Shown: piece after piece, positions 1-13,479 of the stretch | Position numbering within the stretch: position 1 is the stretch's first letter | How the letters are laid out: every line of letters starts with the position of its first letter | Assembly (NCBI GenBank): GCA_020698575.1 | Contig: CM036240.1 | Span: forward strand, 27,245,211-27,309,210 | Direction: 5' to 3' | DNA from: Bostrychus sinensis | Lineage: Eukaryota > Chordata > Actinopteri > Gobiiformes > Eleotridae | Length of the DNA stretch: 64,000 nt | Translations under genes and position numbers: made by a program | Notes under the pieces: generated by a model | The model's database searches: none | Seen by the model: the letters and a program-made list of their open reading frames with translations, nothing else | What the model was told of the DNA's origin: nothing

Positions 1-659
1 GATTTATGCCTGTTGGAATGTGTGTAGGTGCCTTAAATATTTTAATAGGAAAACTTTTGTGCAACATGTGCGAACTTCTGTAATCTTACGACTTTTTTAG
101 TTTTTGTAAGCAACATAAAAAGCAAAAACATTTAGGTGCTTCAGGAGACATTCTCAAGGCACAAATAAGCTAGATAAAAGAGCTTACTGCTTCGTAGTAA
201 GGGTCTTTGTAGTTAATTGGTTAACTGATTAATCAGCATTATGGCCAAAATTGATTGAAAGAAATACTAACAATTATTTGCTATGCTGTCCAGTAGAGTG
301 AAGGTACAGTACCATTGGAGTGTTGGGGCAAATATACAAGCCTATAACTTGTCTTTAGTTTAAAAAAGCTACTTTTTTATTATGGTTCATGACACAAATT
401 TAATAAAGAGCTGTTTTAAAAAAAAAACCCATAATGATCGGTAACGTCAATCCAGTGGCGTCAAACAGTTAATCGATAATCGCTTGTTAAGACTACCAAT
501 TAATCAATCAAAGAAAATTAACCTAATGTGCATCCTTACTGTGTAGTGACTGCAGTTTAAGCGCTGAAATGATCAGAAAGAGTCCAGTGATAGTGTTTGG
601 GCATTCGAGAAGCACGTGAGTACTTCCCGCCGTCACGAGTCTACGTAGAGCTGTGAGAC
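1..659. other. Unassigned AT-rich sequence
   Basis: No gene seen. The part from about 210 to 520 has TTAAT/ATTAATC-rich ends (for example GTTAATTGGTTAACTGATTA near 212 and GTTAATCGATAATCGC near 468). These resemble the ends of hAT MITEs, but I could not define termini or a target duplication. Confidence 0.3.
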
Positions 660-815
660 CAAGCTTTTTTATGGGATGGTCTTAGCAGGATTACTCAAAC
701 ATGCGTGTATGAATCAAAATACTACTCCAGGTTTGTTTTTGTGGTGAAAACAACATTATAACATAATTAAAAGCTCAAAAAAAGTTGATTTAGGATAAGA
801 GGGGACCTTTAATTA
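660..815 (+). repeat. R1 dispersed repeat, 3' fragment
   Basis: This segment matches the 3' part of the R1 family copies at 24595-24915, 26381-26977 and 46550-47065. It shares the order GATTACTCAAAC, an ACTCCAGGT-type block, GTTTTTG(T/A)(G/T)G, AACAACATTATAACAT and then AAAGCTCAAAAA. The 5' half of the repeat is missing. The family is unnamed here and was recognised only by comparing copies within the window. Confidence 0.6.
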
Positions 816-2390
816 TTTTGCTTAGGCTGTATGTGTGCTATTACTTTAAAGTACAACATCCTCAGCAATTGGTCTACAATGCTTGCAGTTACTTTCCTCT
901 CTTGTCAGAATTAAACTTTTGTAATGAATGTAATGTAATGTACTGTATGCAGAGGTTCTTGGTCTTGGTCTGTATATGTACATGTTCCACATGTCAGACT
1001 CCTACACAAACCATTTTTGCTTCCAAGTCTTTCTTCTTTCATGCTTGAGAAATTGTGGCACTCTTTTTCTACTCTTTATATTGCACAATTTGTGACTTTT
1101 TATAGTCCAATCGTCTGAAAAAATAGTACTCGTGTTTAATCACACATATTCTCTTGTTTAACACATTCGTCATTTGACCAAAACCAAGGCTCTTTTTATC
1201 ACACATTATGTTAGCTGTGAGTCTGTGGGTACGTGCCGTGCTAAAAGAGCGTCTGACTGGTTTCCCTTATTAGAAGAATGGGCTTGAAGTGAGGCCTGTT
1301 GAAGTTTGGCTTGATTTCCCCAGTGAGCAGCCGACTGAACACGTTTTATTGCAGTAACTAAAATGGACTTGGACATGTTCTACGGAGTCGAGTAGAAGAC
1401 ATGGGCATCAAAAAGAAAAGAGAAAGTTTGAAAGCTGTTTTAACATCACTGCTGTGACCTACTGTGACTTTTTCTTACTTAGTCCGACAGTGATGGTTTT
1501 ACATAATTTTTCCACTTCTATTCTTATTTGCTAAGTTTAAGTGTTATAAAAGCAAAACTTTACATCATTGGCCTGTTGTTCTGAAAAGTAAATCCATGAA
1601 TATACAGTACATCATTTGCTGAGGTTCACAGTCCCATGCAGTTTCTCTCACACTTGCTTATGCTGTGAAAACAAATTGCTCTCTCAGGATTATGCCAGCA
1701 TAACAGTACATGCACTGTCTAGACAAAGTGACAATCTTTGAAATTTCAGTCAAGAAAATATGTTTTGTGACCATCCTGACCTATACAGAGAAAATACTTA
1801 AGATAGTTCAGATAGGTTTCTGTTTCTCTGTTATATTTTCTGTAATATTTGCATCTTCATAGTTGTTGGCATGAGATGTAAAGTTTCTGGTTGTAAGGCA
1901 GCAATAAAGGAAAACTGCTAAAGGCGATGAATACCTCTGTTAGGCATTGTATTGCAAAGTTTCAGCCCAGAGCACCATAAAACTTAGTCTTTATCTTTTG
2001 AAAAAATATAATGCATTTCACTGTATTATAGAAGCTGTTCTATGGCAGTTTTCCAGGTATAGGCTATTGTATTCTAGTATGTAGAGATTGGTCATAGTCA
2101 GAAACTACAATAGCAAATTATAGTGTTTTGTTCATTCAGACGCTCCAGTACATGCCATAGTGTACCTCAGTAGGTAAAGTGTTTGGCATATACCTGTACA
2201 GGACACTACTGCTCGCTTCAGCGTTGTGGGCTGTAGTTCAGTCTCTGATGATTTGCCATCTATCTTTCCCTGCGCTCTTTATCTTTCCCTGCGCTCTTCA
2301 CCATGAAGAATTCATGTACTTATTATTCATAGTATTAAGTGTACAGCTACATACTAAGGCCACCAAGTTCATTATCTCTGGAAAAGACAA
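816..2390. other. No gene or clear repeat seen
   Basis: AT-rich sequence with only short chance open frames. A 19-bp direct duplication of ATCTTTCCCTGCGCTCTT lies at 2262-2279 and 2281-2298. Confidence 0.4.
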
Positions 2391-2735
2391 TATTGAACTT
2401 TCATTATATTCTCTGCTTGTGCATAATTCCTTTGGTAATAGCATTAGTGAGAAAAAACACAGACAGGCACCTAATCCAAGCATTCTCTGCAAAGTCAAAG
2501 TAACAGCTCCCCAACAGAAGATGTTTTGCATAACTATGCATTTTAAGTCATAAAACATAAAATGCTTATGCAAAGGTGTCCAAAACTATTTCAAAAAGCC
2601 TGAGCCTATTTCAAAAAGCCTTTTGAATGTACGGCTAAAGGCTAGAGTTCGTCATCTCTACAAAATACAAAGTTTAAAAAGTTCAACTTTTATTATATTC
2701 TCTTCTTGTATATTATTCCTTTAGTGATAACTTAT
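2391..2735 (+). repeat. R2 dispersed repeat copy with internal duplication
   Basis: The block 2475-2630 (TCTCTGCAAAGTCAAAGTAA, then AACAGCTCCCCA, AGAAGA, CAAAACTATTTCAAAAAGCC) is repeated in the same orientation at 50155-50300. Within this copy, 2391-2450 (TTGAACTTTCATTATATTCT and following) is repeated in diverged form at 2673-2732, about 282 bp further on. Also, CTATTTCAAAAAGCC occurs twice near 2587 and 2607. Family identity unknown. Confidence 0.6.
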
Positions 2736-5082
2736 TGTTGCACATTTGCCAGGCCTGTGGCAGTACTGAAAACTCCACTAATGCTATCTGTGCAAACAAA
2801 ACAAAACAAAATTTACTATGCTACAGGGGCAATAGTTGTGTTTTGTTTTTAGATATTGAGGCTTTTAGTTTTAAAGTTTATTTGGCAATATCTGTGCTTT
2901 CACAACATGGTCAAGTTGTTCTGATAGACAATAAACAAACTAATTCCTATTTGTTTCTGGACAATTGGTGCACCTCTTGACACTACTAAAAACTACTTGA
3001 TGTCAGTTTACGCCGCATCAGTATTTGACATAGCAACAATACAGTGATGTAGAATGCATCAGAAAGGCAAATATCATGTGGACTAGAGGAAAGTCCCTTT
3101 AACTTAGATAAAGTAGTGAGAGAGATTCTGAACTACTCTCTTGGGCTGTGGCACAATTGTACTTGAATGTGGTAAATTGGATCTTTGCTAACCACTAAAT
3201 CTTGTCTTTCTAAGGCAGTGGACCTGAAGATGCCACCCCTGAACTCAGAACAAGCCAGGAACAACAATCCCATTGTCTCCTCCTTGTTCCAATCTCTCTC
3301 TGTGGGCCTGGCTCACCTCACAGAGACATGTAATCAGCCCGTGTGCTGGTTTCTTGTTTGTTCTCTATAAATGCTGTAAACCCTTCTCCAGTGTAAACTT
3401 GTATCTTGTATGACTCAGCGAGGGCTTCATCTGTTTGGATACAGCCAACAGAATATGGGTCCAAAAGCCAGAAATAGACTTACTCGTATTTATTTAGACC
3501 CTCTCATCTGCTGTTATTAAAGCAGCAGATACAAAAGACACTGTTATGCATAGTGATAATAATGTGTTTTTTCATGTTGTTTGTCCAGCTTCTAAAAATG
3601 GAAAGCCTGTAATAATCAGAGCATTGTATCTATTTGTTTGGCATATAGCAGAATCTCCTTTATGTTGTAAGTATTTACAAAGCAGGTGTAAATGACATTG
3701 GTTTGTCTGATTGGCAGATACAAGATGATAATGGGCAGACAGGACTTAACACTGCGTGCGATCTCATGCATAATGCAGCCTGAACGCTGACAGGAACAAC
3801 TGCCGACGCAAAGATACAGAGACACCTTTGCTCCCAAGTAACACCTCCACACAACTTATCACTATGTAAGTGTGCAGAGTCTGAGGAAGCAATTTTCACT
3901 AGATTGCACTTATAGCGTGTTCCGTTAAAGTGAAAAAAATGTGACAAAGATGGCCTGTTTTTATTGGTTAGGAAAAAGAAACGTGAATGGTTAGACATAC
4001 AGTATATAGGTTCTTAGGTATGTATAGAAACTATAACAATTTTGGTTGGGTTATGGCAAGTTATCCAAGCCAGTTTAACTATTTATAAAACTGTTTAATC
4101 AAGTTATTTTTTAAAGATGGCCTAGGCTCTTTCTCAAGGGGGTCTATGCCACCAAATATTAGAGTGTGGCCAAAAATTTTTATAGTGTTAGTGTTAAGGC
4201 AGTTAAATAGGTCTATTTTTCCAGTGTATAGTGCAAAAGCTACTTATGCATACAATTTATGATGTTGCCATGTTGTTAAAATGATAATCCGTAGTTATAC
4301 TATAAATGATAATAGTCCTGCTTTTATAATGAAGCAAATCTTTTTTACAGTCTAATGACACAAATACCTTTAAAGCCAAGTGAACAGGTCAGAGTAGGTC
4401 CTATTATTAAAACTTAACTTAGAACTTCAGTTTAGTGCATATTTAAGCCCAAGTCAAGGAGTCGTGTAAAGGTTCATTTGCACTCACCGGCTTCCTTCTT
4501 AAACTTCACATGCTGTGTACTCTATGTAGCCAAGAGTCTAGCCTTGTGTAAAAAGTGTTGAGAAATGCATACGCTTTCCAAAAGGAGCTCATTCATTGCC
4601 ATATTCATATTTAAAGCTGTACCCTCCTGGGCTTGTTTGCTAAAATGAGAAATCAACCAAAACTCAACTGCCCACGGCAATGGGGGGTCCAAAAGAAATG
4701 GCTTGGCTACATATTTTTAGACTACAAAGCTAATAAAAACTCTTGGTGCAGCATAGTATTTGCCGGTATCTAGTGTCTGAAGATATTGTTTTGACACTTC
4801 ATAGTAGTGTTATTAGGAAATATGCAAAGCCTTACTGTATTTTCATATAAAAACCTAAACCCAAAACTAGGACACTATAATAATTTTACTGCAAATCCTA
4901 GGCCAGCACTTCACCACATTAAAAATTATGCCCAAAATCAACACAATACCAGTAAAGAAAAACACATTAAAAAAAGTTTAGGTATTTAATTAAAAGTAAA
5001 GGAGAACCCAAAGGTAACTGTTTAAATAGGATTATAAATTGAAGCTTTCCATCTAGTAAGTGGAAACACAGAACATTTTAAA
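2736..5082. other. No gene or clear repeat seen
   Basis: Only short AT-rich open frames without recognisable domains. No tRNA, rRNA or long inverted repeat was noticed. Confidence 0.4.
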
Positions 5083-5886
5083 TTTGGAGGACTGTGAATG
5101 CAATGTATAAAGGAATATGGTAATTCAGTTTTTAAAAGAGCATTTAATAAAAGGATTACTAAATGCTTTTAGTAAAATAGTTTCTAAAAGAGCATTTATT
5201 AAATGGATTACTAAATGCTTTTGTTAAAAAAAAGAATTATTAGCATTATTCATTAATCCATTTAGGAAACCTTTTTCTAAATGTTTTTACAAACCTTTTT
5301 TGGAAAAGCATTTGCAAAATGTATTAGCTTATCCAATTAACCTCTCCTTTTGTCTTTTCTGTGGCGTCCCTCCTGGCTAAAGTAAAGTTAAAGTTAAGTT
5401 AAATAAAAAGCAGAATGATGTAACAAGCTCTGTGATTGGTCAAACACACGCGCAATACGTAACCGGCAACACCGCTAGCACTTAGCCTTAGTGACTTTTC
5501 AGACTGCCTTAGTGATTATTTTCTGAAAGAAGCGCCTATTGACAAATCTAGTGACATTTTGGGAGAACCTTAACTACTTAAAAAGTTGCCAGAAACGTTC
5601 TGCTTTTTATTTAATTTTACTTTTGCCAAGAGGACCAGGAACGCCACGGAAGAGCTACAAGCAGAGGCTAATTAGGGAAGCTAATATGTTTTGTAAATGC
5701 TTTTTCGAAAAAGGTTTGTAAATACATTTAGAAAACGGTTTCCTAAACGGATTAAAGCATAATGTTATTAATTCTTCTTTTAATAAAAGCATTTAGTAAT
5801 CCATTTATTAAATGCTCTTTTAAAAATGTGTTTATTAAAAGCTTTATTCTTTTGCACATGGTGCTCACGGTCCTCCATATTAAAAC
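5083..5886. mobile_element. Large foldback (long-inverted-repeat) MITE-like element
   Basis: The two halves are reverse complements over almost the whole element. The outer ends are TTTGGAGGACTGTGA on the left and the complement of TCACGGTCCTCCATAT on the right. The main arms are 5190-5333 and 5676-5823, about 85-90% identical by eye. Inner arms at about 5361-5416 and 5598-5656 (GTGGCGT...GCAGAA) pair as well, leaving a loop of about 180 bp. The left arm carries an extra tandem copy of its AAAAGAGCATTTAATAAA block (5129-5188). No transposase frame is present, so it is non-autonomous. The superfamily is not clear. Confidence 0.8.
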
Positions 5887-5992
5887 AGCAGGGATACCTT
5901 AACAAGTCAGTTTGTCAAGACAGCTTTTTCTGAACTCTAAAGTGTGTTTTTTGTAGCTTTTGAAATAAGGACATTGTGTGTAGCTCTTACAG

Positions 5993-6325
5993 GGTGACAG
6001 TGGCTCAGGAGGTAGAGCAGGTCGTCCAATCACAGGAGGGTTGATGGTTCAAAACCTGCTCTCCCCATGTCATAATGCCATTGTGTCCTTGGGGCAAGAC
6101 ATTTCAACCACCTTGCTTCTATGAATGTGTTAATCTAATTGGTGGTGGTCAGAGAAGCCATAAGCATGGTATAACTGCCATGTCTTTGTCAGTCTGTCCC
6201 AGGGCAGCTGTGGCTACAGAGAGCTTACCCCCACCACCAAGTGTGTGTGAGAAGAATATGAATAATGCAGTCATAATAATTAATGAAAATCAACTACGTA
6301 AGGCAGATCCATTATTATTAACATC
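5993..6325 (+). repeat. tRNA-derived SINE-like repeat
   Basis: It begins with a tRNA-like head: A-box-like GTGGCTCAGGAGGTAGAGCA and B-box-like TGATGGTTCAAAACC. The body follows, with the teleost-typical string CCTTGGGGCAAGACATTTCA, a GGTGGTGGTCAGAG block, and CAGTCTGTCCCAGGGCAGCT followed by GTGGCTACAGAGAGC. The same body occurs at 13480-13775 and in reverse at 60441-60790. It is probably an old inactive copy because the B box is degraded. Confidence 0.75.
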
Positions 6326-8064
6326 ACTTTTTGGTCTTGCTTTTTTATGTAATGTAAAACTGTATTGGCTGCCAAAATGGTCTTGCTGATTAATAATTTG
6401 CTATATTTGGTGCATAATGGTAATTTTCCTTTAAAACTATATTGCTGCCTGCTTATTATTGCAACTGCGACTATTATTGCAATGTGTGGGACCTGAATTC
6501 AGTCGCAGTACAACTGGGAACTCTGTATTTTGTGAAGCCCTTTGATATGAACAGAGATATACTGTACTTTTTAGCAATGAGAAAATATTAGTTTTTTAAA
6601 ATATAGGTCCTGCCATGGTTTAAATGTTGTGTGCTGCGCTTAGTAACCACACTTGGAGTATGGCAGGAAGAAGTCCCAGTTGAATCCAAGATGAAGCCTC
6701 TTATTCTTGAGCCGGGGCAATTATCGCACAAAGAAGGATCAGGTGGCTGCGATCTCGGCTCTCCACCTCTCAGTCTGAGGACCACAGAGCTGGGACGTCC
6801 TGTGAAGGTGACACTTTGCCCGCGCGGAGCAGAGGAAGCGATATTCCTCCAGATCCCAGGCCAATTACTGAAGGGGAGCCTTTGTGGAGACTGCAGCCGA
6901 TGTAATAGACCTGTGTTTTAGGTGCAAAAGCAAAAGTTTTGCTGTTCAAAGACTGCGCAATAGCTTTGTAAACAGGGCTTTTAGCAGCAACTTGAGATGT
7001 ACAGAAACATCAATCATTGTCAGTAGCTTTCTGCAAACATTTATTTTTTTTATTGACTTCAGACGGACATGACAAAACCAACTTCTCTTATTTCTTTTAT
7101 ATCAACAGTTGTGCAAATGCATTTTTGTAAAACATAATGACCCCGTTTGAGTTTCTCTTTGAGGATGGGTTGCTATTCCGGGGGTGTTATCTCTCAGAGG
7201 ACAGGAAAGGTCAGATCCACCTTAGTCAGCAACATCTGCCCGGTATCTACAGACAGAGAGCACACAGTCATGTCGCATAGTGTCCACTTACAGTACTCCA
7301 TTATAAAAGACAAGACAGTAAGGATATCAAGCCTTTTTACCTAACGTTAAGAAAAGCAAAGCTAAACTAATTTTATGATACATAGCTGTAGCTTTAATTC
7401 CTGTAGGACCACAATGAAAATGAGACTACAAGGGGCATTTGTAAGTATTTGGAAGTATGGCAAGATCACAAAAGCACAACAATGTCTAGTCTATAATCTT
7501 TGTGGATTTGTGGCAGTGCAAAATTATAGATTCTTTGGGGGGAAAATAGTAGTTTTTATGCTGTATAACAAAATGGAGTGAATTACAGAGAACACCGTCC
7601 GTTGCAGCTCTAATTATAGTATAAAATACTGTCACATATAATGTTTCATTAATGCTACAGGATCTAGGACTTGCAAAATAGCTAATAGTTGCTCAAGAGT
7701 CTGTGAATGCACCCCTCCTTTAGCTCTGAATGGACTGACTCCAGTGAATGTGGCCAATTTGAAATAACTGATTGATAATGATAGTGAATATAATTGCATT
7801 TAGGAACTGCTATTTAGGTGTACTGCTAAAATATTGTCAGATAGAGAGAAAAATCTAAATAAAGTTTTGTTACACTGATGTGAGAATGAGATTTTTGTTG
7901 ACTATCATTTTCTTTGGTTGAATACAGCCCTAGTACCCTGGTACCTAGTATTATGTCATTACTTACAAAAGGTATTGATATTCTGAGTTCACTCTCTGCT
8001 GCTGTACAGTAACATGTAAAATAGTTTTAATGGAACAACTGGAAATCACTTCTTGTTCATGTTT
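6326..8064. other. Mostly unassigned; includes a GC-richer island at 6630-6905
   Basis: No gene is supported. The 6630-6905 segment is clearly richer in GC than its surroundings and open for 96 codons on +, but the translation resembles no protein I know. It could be a conserved non-coding element or a non-coding exon. The rest is AT-rich. Confidence 0.35.
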
Positions 8065-8776
8065 TAGAATATATCCTACCAGCTCAGAAACGTTAAATTA
8101 CAGTGTTTTTGACAGGGCATGGGGGCCTCCGCTGGATCACCTGCCTGGTGACTTTGCAGTGCTGCCTCATTTTATTTATAGTTATAATTAATGCTTGGTT
8201 GCATTTTTTTTGTATGTGCATTGTTGTTTGTATCAGTTGAAAAAAAAAAAAAAATTAAACTTTAAGGAAAAAAAAAAGTTTCCTTCCTGGGAGTTTTTAA
8301 AGTTTTCTTCACATCAGTCCCCCGTGGTAGGTCATGGTACAGTAGCCTGAGCCAATTTCCACTCACTTCAGATTCTTTTTTTTTCCTGGCAAAATACTGC
8401 AACAACTGCATGCATGAATGGAGCGTCAGTTTAGTGTAGAATATACCCTACCATCACAGAAACGTTAAAATGACAGGGTATGGCCTGTATGGTACCTGCC
8501 TGATGACCTTGCAGGGCTGCCATATTTTATTTACAGTTATAACTAATGCCTGATTGCAGTTTTTGTGTGTGTTGTTGTTTGTATTAGTTTCCTGGGAGTA
8601 TTAGTTTTCAGCCCCTGTGATGTTACTATAGGTCATGGTACAGGAAAGTAGCCAGAGCCATTTTCCCGGGTAATCACTTCTGATTCATTTTTTTCTCTGG
8701 CAAAATACTAGAACAACTGCATGCATGAATGGAGCATCAGTTTAGGGTACATACCCTATTAGCACAGAAATGTTTT
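8065..8776 (+). repeat. Tandem duplication, about 2.1 copies of a 300-370 bp unit
   Basis: Copy A is 8065-8436, copy B is 8437-8743 and a truncated copy C is 8744-8776. Each starts with a TAGAATATA(T/C)CCTACC-like block and AGAAACGTTAAA. Each continues with GACAGGG, CCTGCCTG(G/A)TGAC, TTGCAG(T/G)GCTGCC, TTATAA(T/C)TAATGC and GGTCATGGTACAG. Each ends with CAACTGCATGCATGAATGGA. Copy A is longer because of poly(A) expansions around 8240-8280. Confidence 0.85.
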
Positions 8777-11639
8777 AGCTATGCAAAAAGCCTCCAGCTG
8801 CTGCAAACATATAGCAGCAATTATGAGCACTGGTTGTGTTGTTGAGATTTATGATTATGACATGTTTTGACAGACCATATATTTACAGTTTTTAAAGCAG
8901 AGCCGTCACATTTACCGCATTTATATGTAAAACAGCGAGTTAACACATTGAAATGTTAAATGCTGTCAAAACAGATAAATGCTAAACAAAAAGTCAAATG
9001 ATAAACAAATGATAGAAGATGGGCTTTTCATTTGGCGCTAGTGTTGAAACATGTAAATAAATGTACATAGAAATACATTTCCTTTCAACCTCTGCAGTCA
9101 AAGCTGGCTTAACATCACTCCGGTCTCTGTGCGTTCAGTGGAAAGGCTTGTTATAGATGGATTCACTGAGATTTAGCCCAGCTGTGTGGAATCTGAAGCG
9201 CTGTCGACATTCAGGCTAAATAAATCCGACCAAAATTTTCTCCTGTCCAGTTAACAAGACTTCACCTGAATTACAAATGAACAATATGAATGCGTTTCTT
9301 CGAACTCAATTTGCTTGGACCAAACCACTTTGTTGTTTTTCTTAATGTGTAGGTTTCTTTTTCTTCAGGCTACAGTTGAGGTTCTGAATATATTGGAAAG
9401 TCTTTTTTTAATGCCAGCACAGTGTTGTCCCATGGGAGCTGTGATTCACATTCAGACTGCTTTTACTTTGGCGAGGCTTCACCGTTTTTGTTTTTGTCCT
9501 TTTAGTTGTAGCACAAGATGTCCTTTTATATTCAGTGTTCATATCTGTTTATTTATATAGATAATGATGACCTAATAGCTGACTCTTAATAGCATAGAGT
9601 ATAATGTATGACAAAAAAATAGAATACATGACTATTTTCAATATAAAGAAAATCAAAATGGCACTTTGCATTTGTCTGGGAAAAAACCTGCACAGAGCAG
9701 ACAAACTGAAAGACTGGAAGACAAACACACATATTTCCACATGGTAGTACTTTTAAATGTAAGGTAAACAGCTTCATATGACTACGTTATGTCAGTGAAA
9801 AGTGACTCTCGTTGTCATTAGGTGCAAAGCCATACTATGTAACGGTCCCAAGCATGGATAAATGCGCTGCTGCGAAAAGGCATTAATTGAAACAGGTCGA
9901 GTGGTCTTCTACATGTATTTTTCAGTATATGGCCCTCAGTGGAAAAAAAGGGACACCCATGCATTAAACCTTAACAATTTTTGGTGAGCTTAATTCACCA
10001 GTATGTCCCTGCAGGGCTACCGTATGTGCTCACATGTTGTAGGAAGGACGGGATGAAATAAATTATAATCTTTAAAACCTATACAAGACAGCATTTTTCC
10101 CAAAACACATTGTTTCTGCTGCAGATTGGCCTCTTTGGAAATAATGTTGTACATTTCAGAAGTCATCTTTTGATATAATAGTGGTAAGGTAGACTTTTGT
10201 GTCTCCAAATTTGTTTTCTGTATTTGACCCATCCTTCAGTGCCACTGGAGCAACACGGAGCCAGGATCTTGTTCAGGAGTACCAAGCTGGCCCCTCAATT
10301 TCAGTTCCAAGTGCCACCTTCACATCATAGCCAAAGCACTTTTGCTGTAGGAATTAAACTGTAATGATACATTTAATTATAACAACCATTCACAGCAAGA
10401 TATTCAATAGAGCCATAATTTATGCCTATGATGCATAGATCCAACATAAATATATCAGGTTACAAGTTAAAAACAACAAAATGTTGTTTTGTTTTTATCT
10501 AAAGCAGGGTTTTCCTTTTAGTCATTCTTATGCCAGTCTTCCTCTTAAAAGAGTTGACCTTCTTGATGTTAAAAGATTTTGACACATTAAATTACGCTAC
10601 ATACATTAGATCACACATTGCAAGTCTATGGCAAACACAAAAACGTCCTCTGTCTTCTCTGTCTTGCCCTTCCACAGAGCATTAAGAGAAGCAGACAAGC
10701 TACACTTGTGGAATACAAAGAACAGGCGCACACAAAGGATTGGGGCCTTTGAACACCGGGACAGAGAGTGATTAACCTTTATCTTTCAACCTGTCCCTGT
10801 CAACCGTGATTAGTGAGTCCACGTTCACAGGAAACACGCCATAAAACAATTCGTAATTGTATGGATGTACTCTGCCTTTATTTGGTCACAGGCAAGATAC
10901 AACATACAAAGATACTGCATTTACACAAGGAAACTCAGTATACTCATCTTTAGTATTTTGGGGATTTTATATGCAGTAAAAGTCACTATTCTTTTTAACC
11001 TCATCAACACACACCTGTCAACACTAAACCTGCTCCTGTTGTGTGCTATATTTTGTATTTCTTGATATGAATATGAATATTTCTCTGATGTTTCTATTGC
11101 TCTTAACAGCATGTATTTCTATCACTGTTTGCTTGTGCTGTTGTTGTGTCAGGAATGTGTTTAGTCCTTAGTATTATGTCTTTACACACTGTGTATGTCT
11201 GTTCTGTATTAGATGTATTTTATAGCTTTTTTAACATCAAGGCCAGGGGAATACAGATGAAGAATAGCCTTTTGGTTAATTCTGGCTTTTTACTCATGTA
11301 TTATGTGTTTTATGAAATTGCATTGTCCCCTTCAAATAAATTAATCCAATCCAACCTTTTATAGTAACCACCATTAACTTGAACAAGAGGTTGTGTTGGT
11401 TTATTGTTAGAAAACTCTAGTAATTGTTAAATTTGGATAAAACTCCAGAAAGGCCTAAAAAATGGGCCACTAAAGAAATTATTTGTTTTTAGTGTTGATT
11501 CGTAACATTATCTGAATCCAGGATTTTTAAAAGGATTCTGTATCACTGTGAAGATAGGGCGAACAATACTAACTCCTGCCACAAGGGGGTCAGTAACGAT
11601 TTTACAATGTAATGATTTGTTTTGCTGGATTCCAGGCAG
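8777..11639. other. No gene seen; short repeat block at about 9995-10060
   Basis: The string TATGTCCCTGCAGGGCTAC near 10000 recurs as CATGTCCCTGCAGGGCTAC near 52075, with similar following bases, so a short dispersed repeat is likely. The segments 9110-9260 and 10690-10850 are GC-richer and less repetitive than their surroundings. No coding exon is supported. Confidence 0.35.
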
Positions 11640-11917
11640 ACTAAAACTTAGTTAGTCTGGCTAGTAAGAGGCGATGGACCCTTCTCCAGATCCTGAGCCA
11701 GAATCCTGGTCAGGAGTAGCCTACCTAGCCGGAGGATTTGCTTATTTTGCCTCATTAAGGTTGATGGTGTAAACTGGAGCACTTGGAGGAAACCCACCCA
11801 GACACGGGGAGAACATGCAAACTCCACACAGAAAGGCCCCACATGGTCCGGGAATTAAACCCCGAATGTTCATCCTGAGAGGCTAGAGTGCTAACCACTT
11901 TGCCACTGTAAAACCAA
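11640..11917 (-). repeat. Common teleost dispersed repeat, reverse copy
   Basis: Read on the minus strand it contains GAGTTTGCATGTTCTCCCCG, GTGTCTGGGTGGGTTTCC and CTGGCTCAGGATCTGGAGAA. These match, in order, the + strand copy at 21318-21657. The start (minus strand) has GTGGCAAAGTGGTTAGCACT, a form commonly seen at the head of this fish repeat. No coding capacity. Confidence 0.75.
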
Positions 11918-13479
11918 ATGTTTTACAATCCTAATCTATAACCTCATGGAAATACTGTGATGTACAAAATGTCACACAAAGTACTTCTTTTTTTGTTTTG
12001 TTTTTTCATTTATGTACTTCCTTCTCAGCACAGACACGCGAGGCAGAGAAACAGGACAACACGCAGGACAGATATATCAACAAAGGGAAAAATTAATTAA
12101 TTAATTAATTAAAAAGTTGCCATAATAACAACAGCTTACACTGCATTTATAGTACTTCTGACTCAAAGGGGGATAACATAAACTGAAATTAGCACGTCCA
12201 CGTGTTCATCTATGCTGTCTGTGAGTACGACTGTCCACCCTCTCCTGTCCCACTACTCTTCACTCAAAAGCCACACAAAAAAAAAAAAAAAAAAAAAAAA
12301 AAACAAACAAAGCCCAAGTATGGTGCCTCTTATAGTTGACCCGGCTTCATGTCCTTGAAAAGCACTCTTTTGTAGTGGCACAATGGAAAGCATGGCAGTG
12401 TGATTTTACATTCAATACTGAGGTCTGTCCAACTGTCTGACTGGCAACTGGCAATGCACTTAACGTGGTAAGAGGTACAGCCTTTGACAGATAATGTCGC
12501 TAATTCAGTGCGGTGTAATTACGCGCTGTTTAAACGTCACATGTGTGCTTTTACTTGCGATTGTGACCTGTCGATTCCCACCTCGTATAATGGTGGCAAA
12601 CCGCAGAAAATTGGCTGTGTCTGAGGCAGCACTCTGTAGCTGTGAAACATGATTAGGGCATGGTATGGACGGCCAGTATGAGTGCACCTTTACAATTTCT
12701 TTTTAAATAATAAACAGTGCTCTGGTGTCTGGTTCGCATTTAGATTGCCTTTTGATGTTTCTAGCTGCAGCCCAGAAGATTAAAAATTTTGCCACATATT
12801 ATTTATTTTTGCGATTGAGGCAAAATTGTGTATTCTCAGAGAAAATGTATGCAATTCAGCACTATAAAGTAGCTGGTGTTGCTAGGTTACATGGGTAAAA
12901 ATGCTTCCAACAATAAATACAAGGTGAATAGATAATCTTTAATTACATTGTGTTGAGTACAGTGACTTGTTAAAAAGCTTCCCGAGCAGCGAGGTTGTGT
13001 TATTTAACTTCAGAAAAACATTGAAAATGGAGTGTTTTCATCCCAATCAGCGGCTCATTACACTCCACAGGACATGATTGAAAGCAGAACAGCAATCCCC
13101 AAGAACTACTGCTGAGATTTGATGGATTTTGGACGTGAATGTAGCAATCCATATACAGTACCTTCTACAAAAGCAAATGTGGGCTTGGTTTGATGTTGTT
13201 TAACCACCAAACAGTGAACACAACTTTTTTTTAGTGCAGATGAAGTGATTTGGAGTGATTTAGAGTGTAACTGTGCCTTTATTTTCAGTGGAACACAGGC
13301 TTCACAGACATGCACAGTGTGCCTATGTGACCTATAACACTGGCTCTATCTGAGGACTGGAAAGAGCTGGTGCTATTTAGCGTTAGATTTGTTTTTCAAA
13401 AGAAAAAGTTGGAATGTTTAACTCAGTAACAAACCAAGATTTTTGCTTGAGTAATATTTAATTGTCAACTGACAAGAGA
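11918..13479. other. No gene seen; microsatellites
   Basis: A (AATT)5 run is at about 12091-12110 and a 27-base poly(A) run at 12277-12303. The rest is AT-rich sequence with no recognised gene or element. Confidence 0.5.
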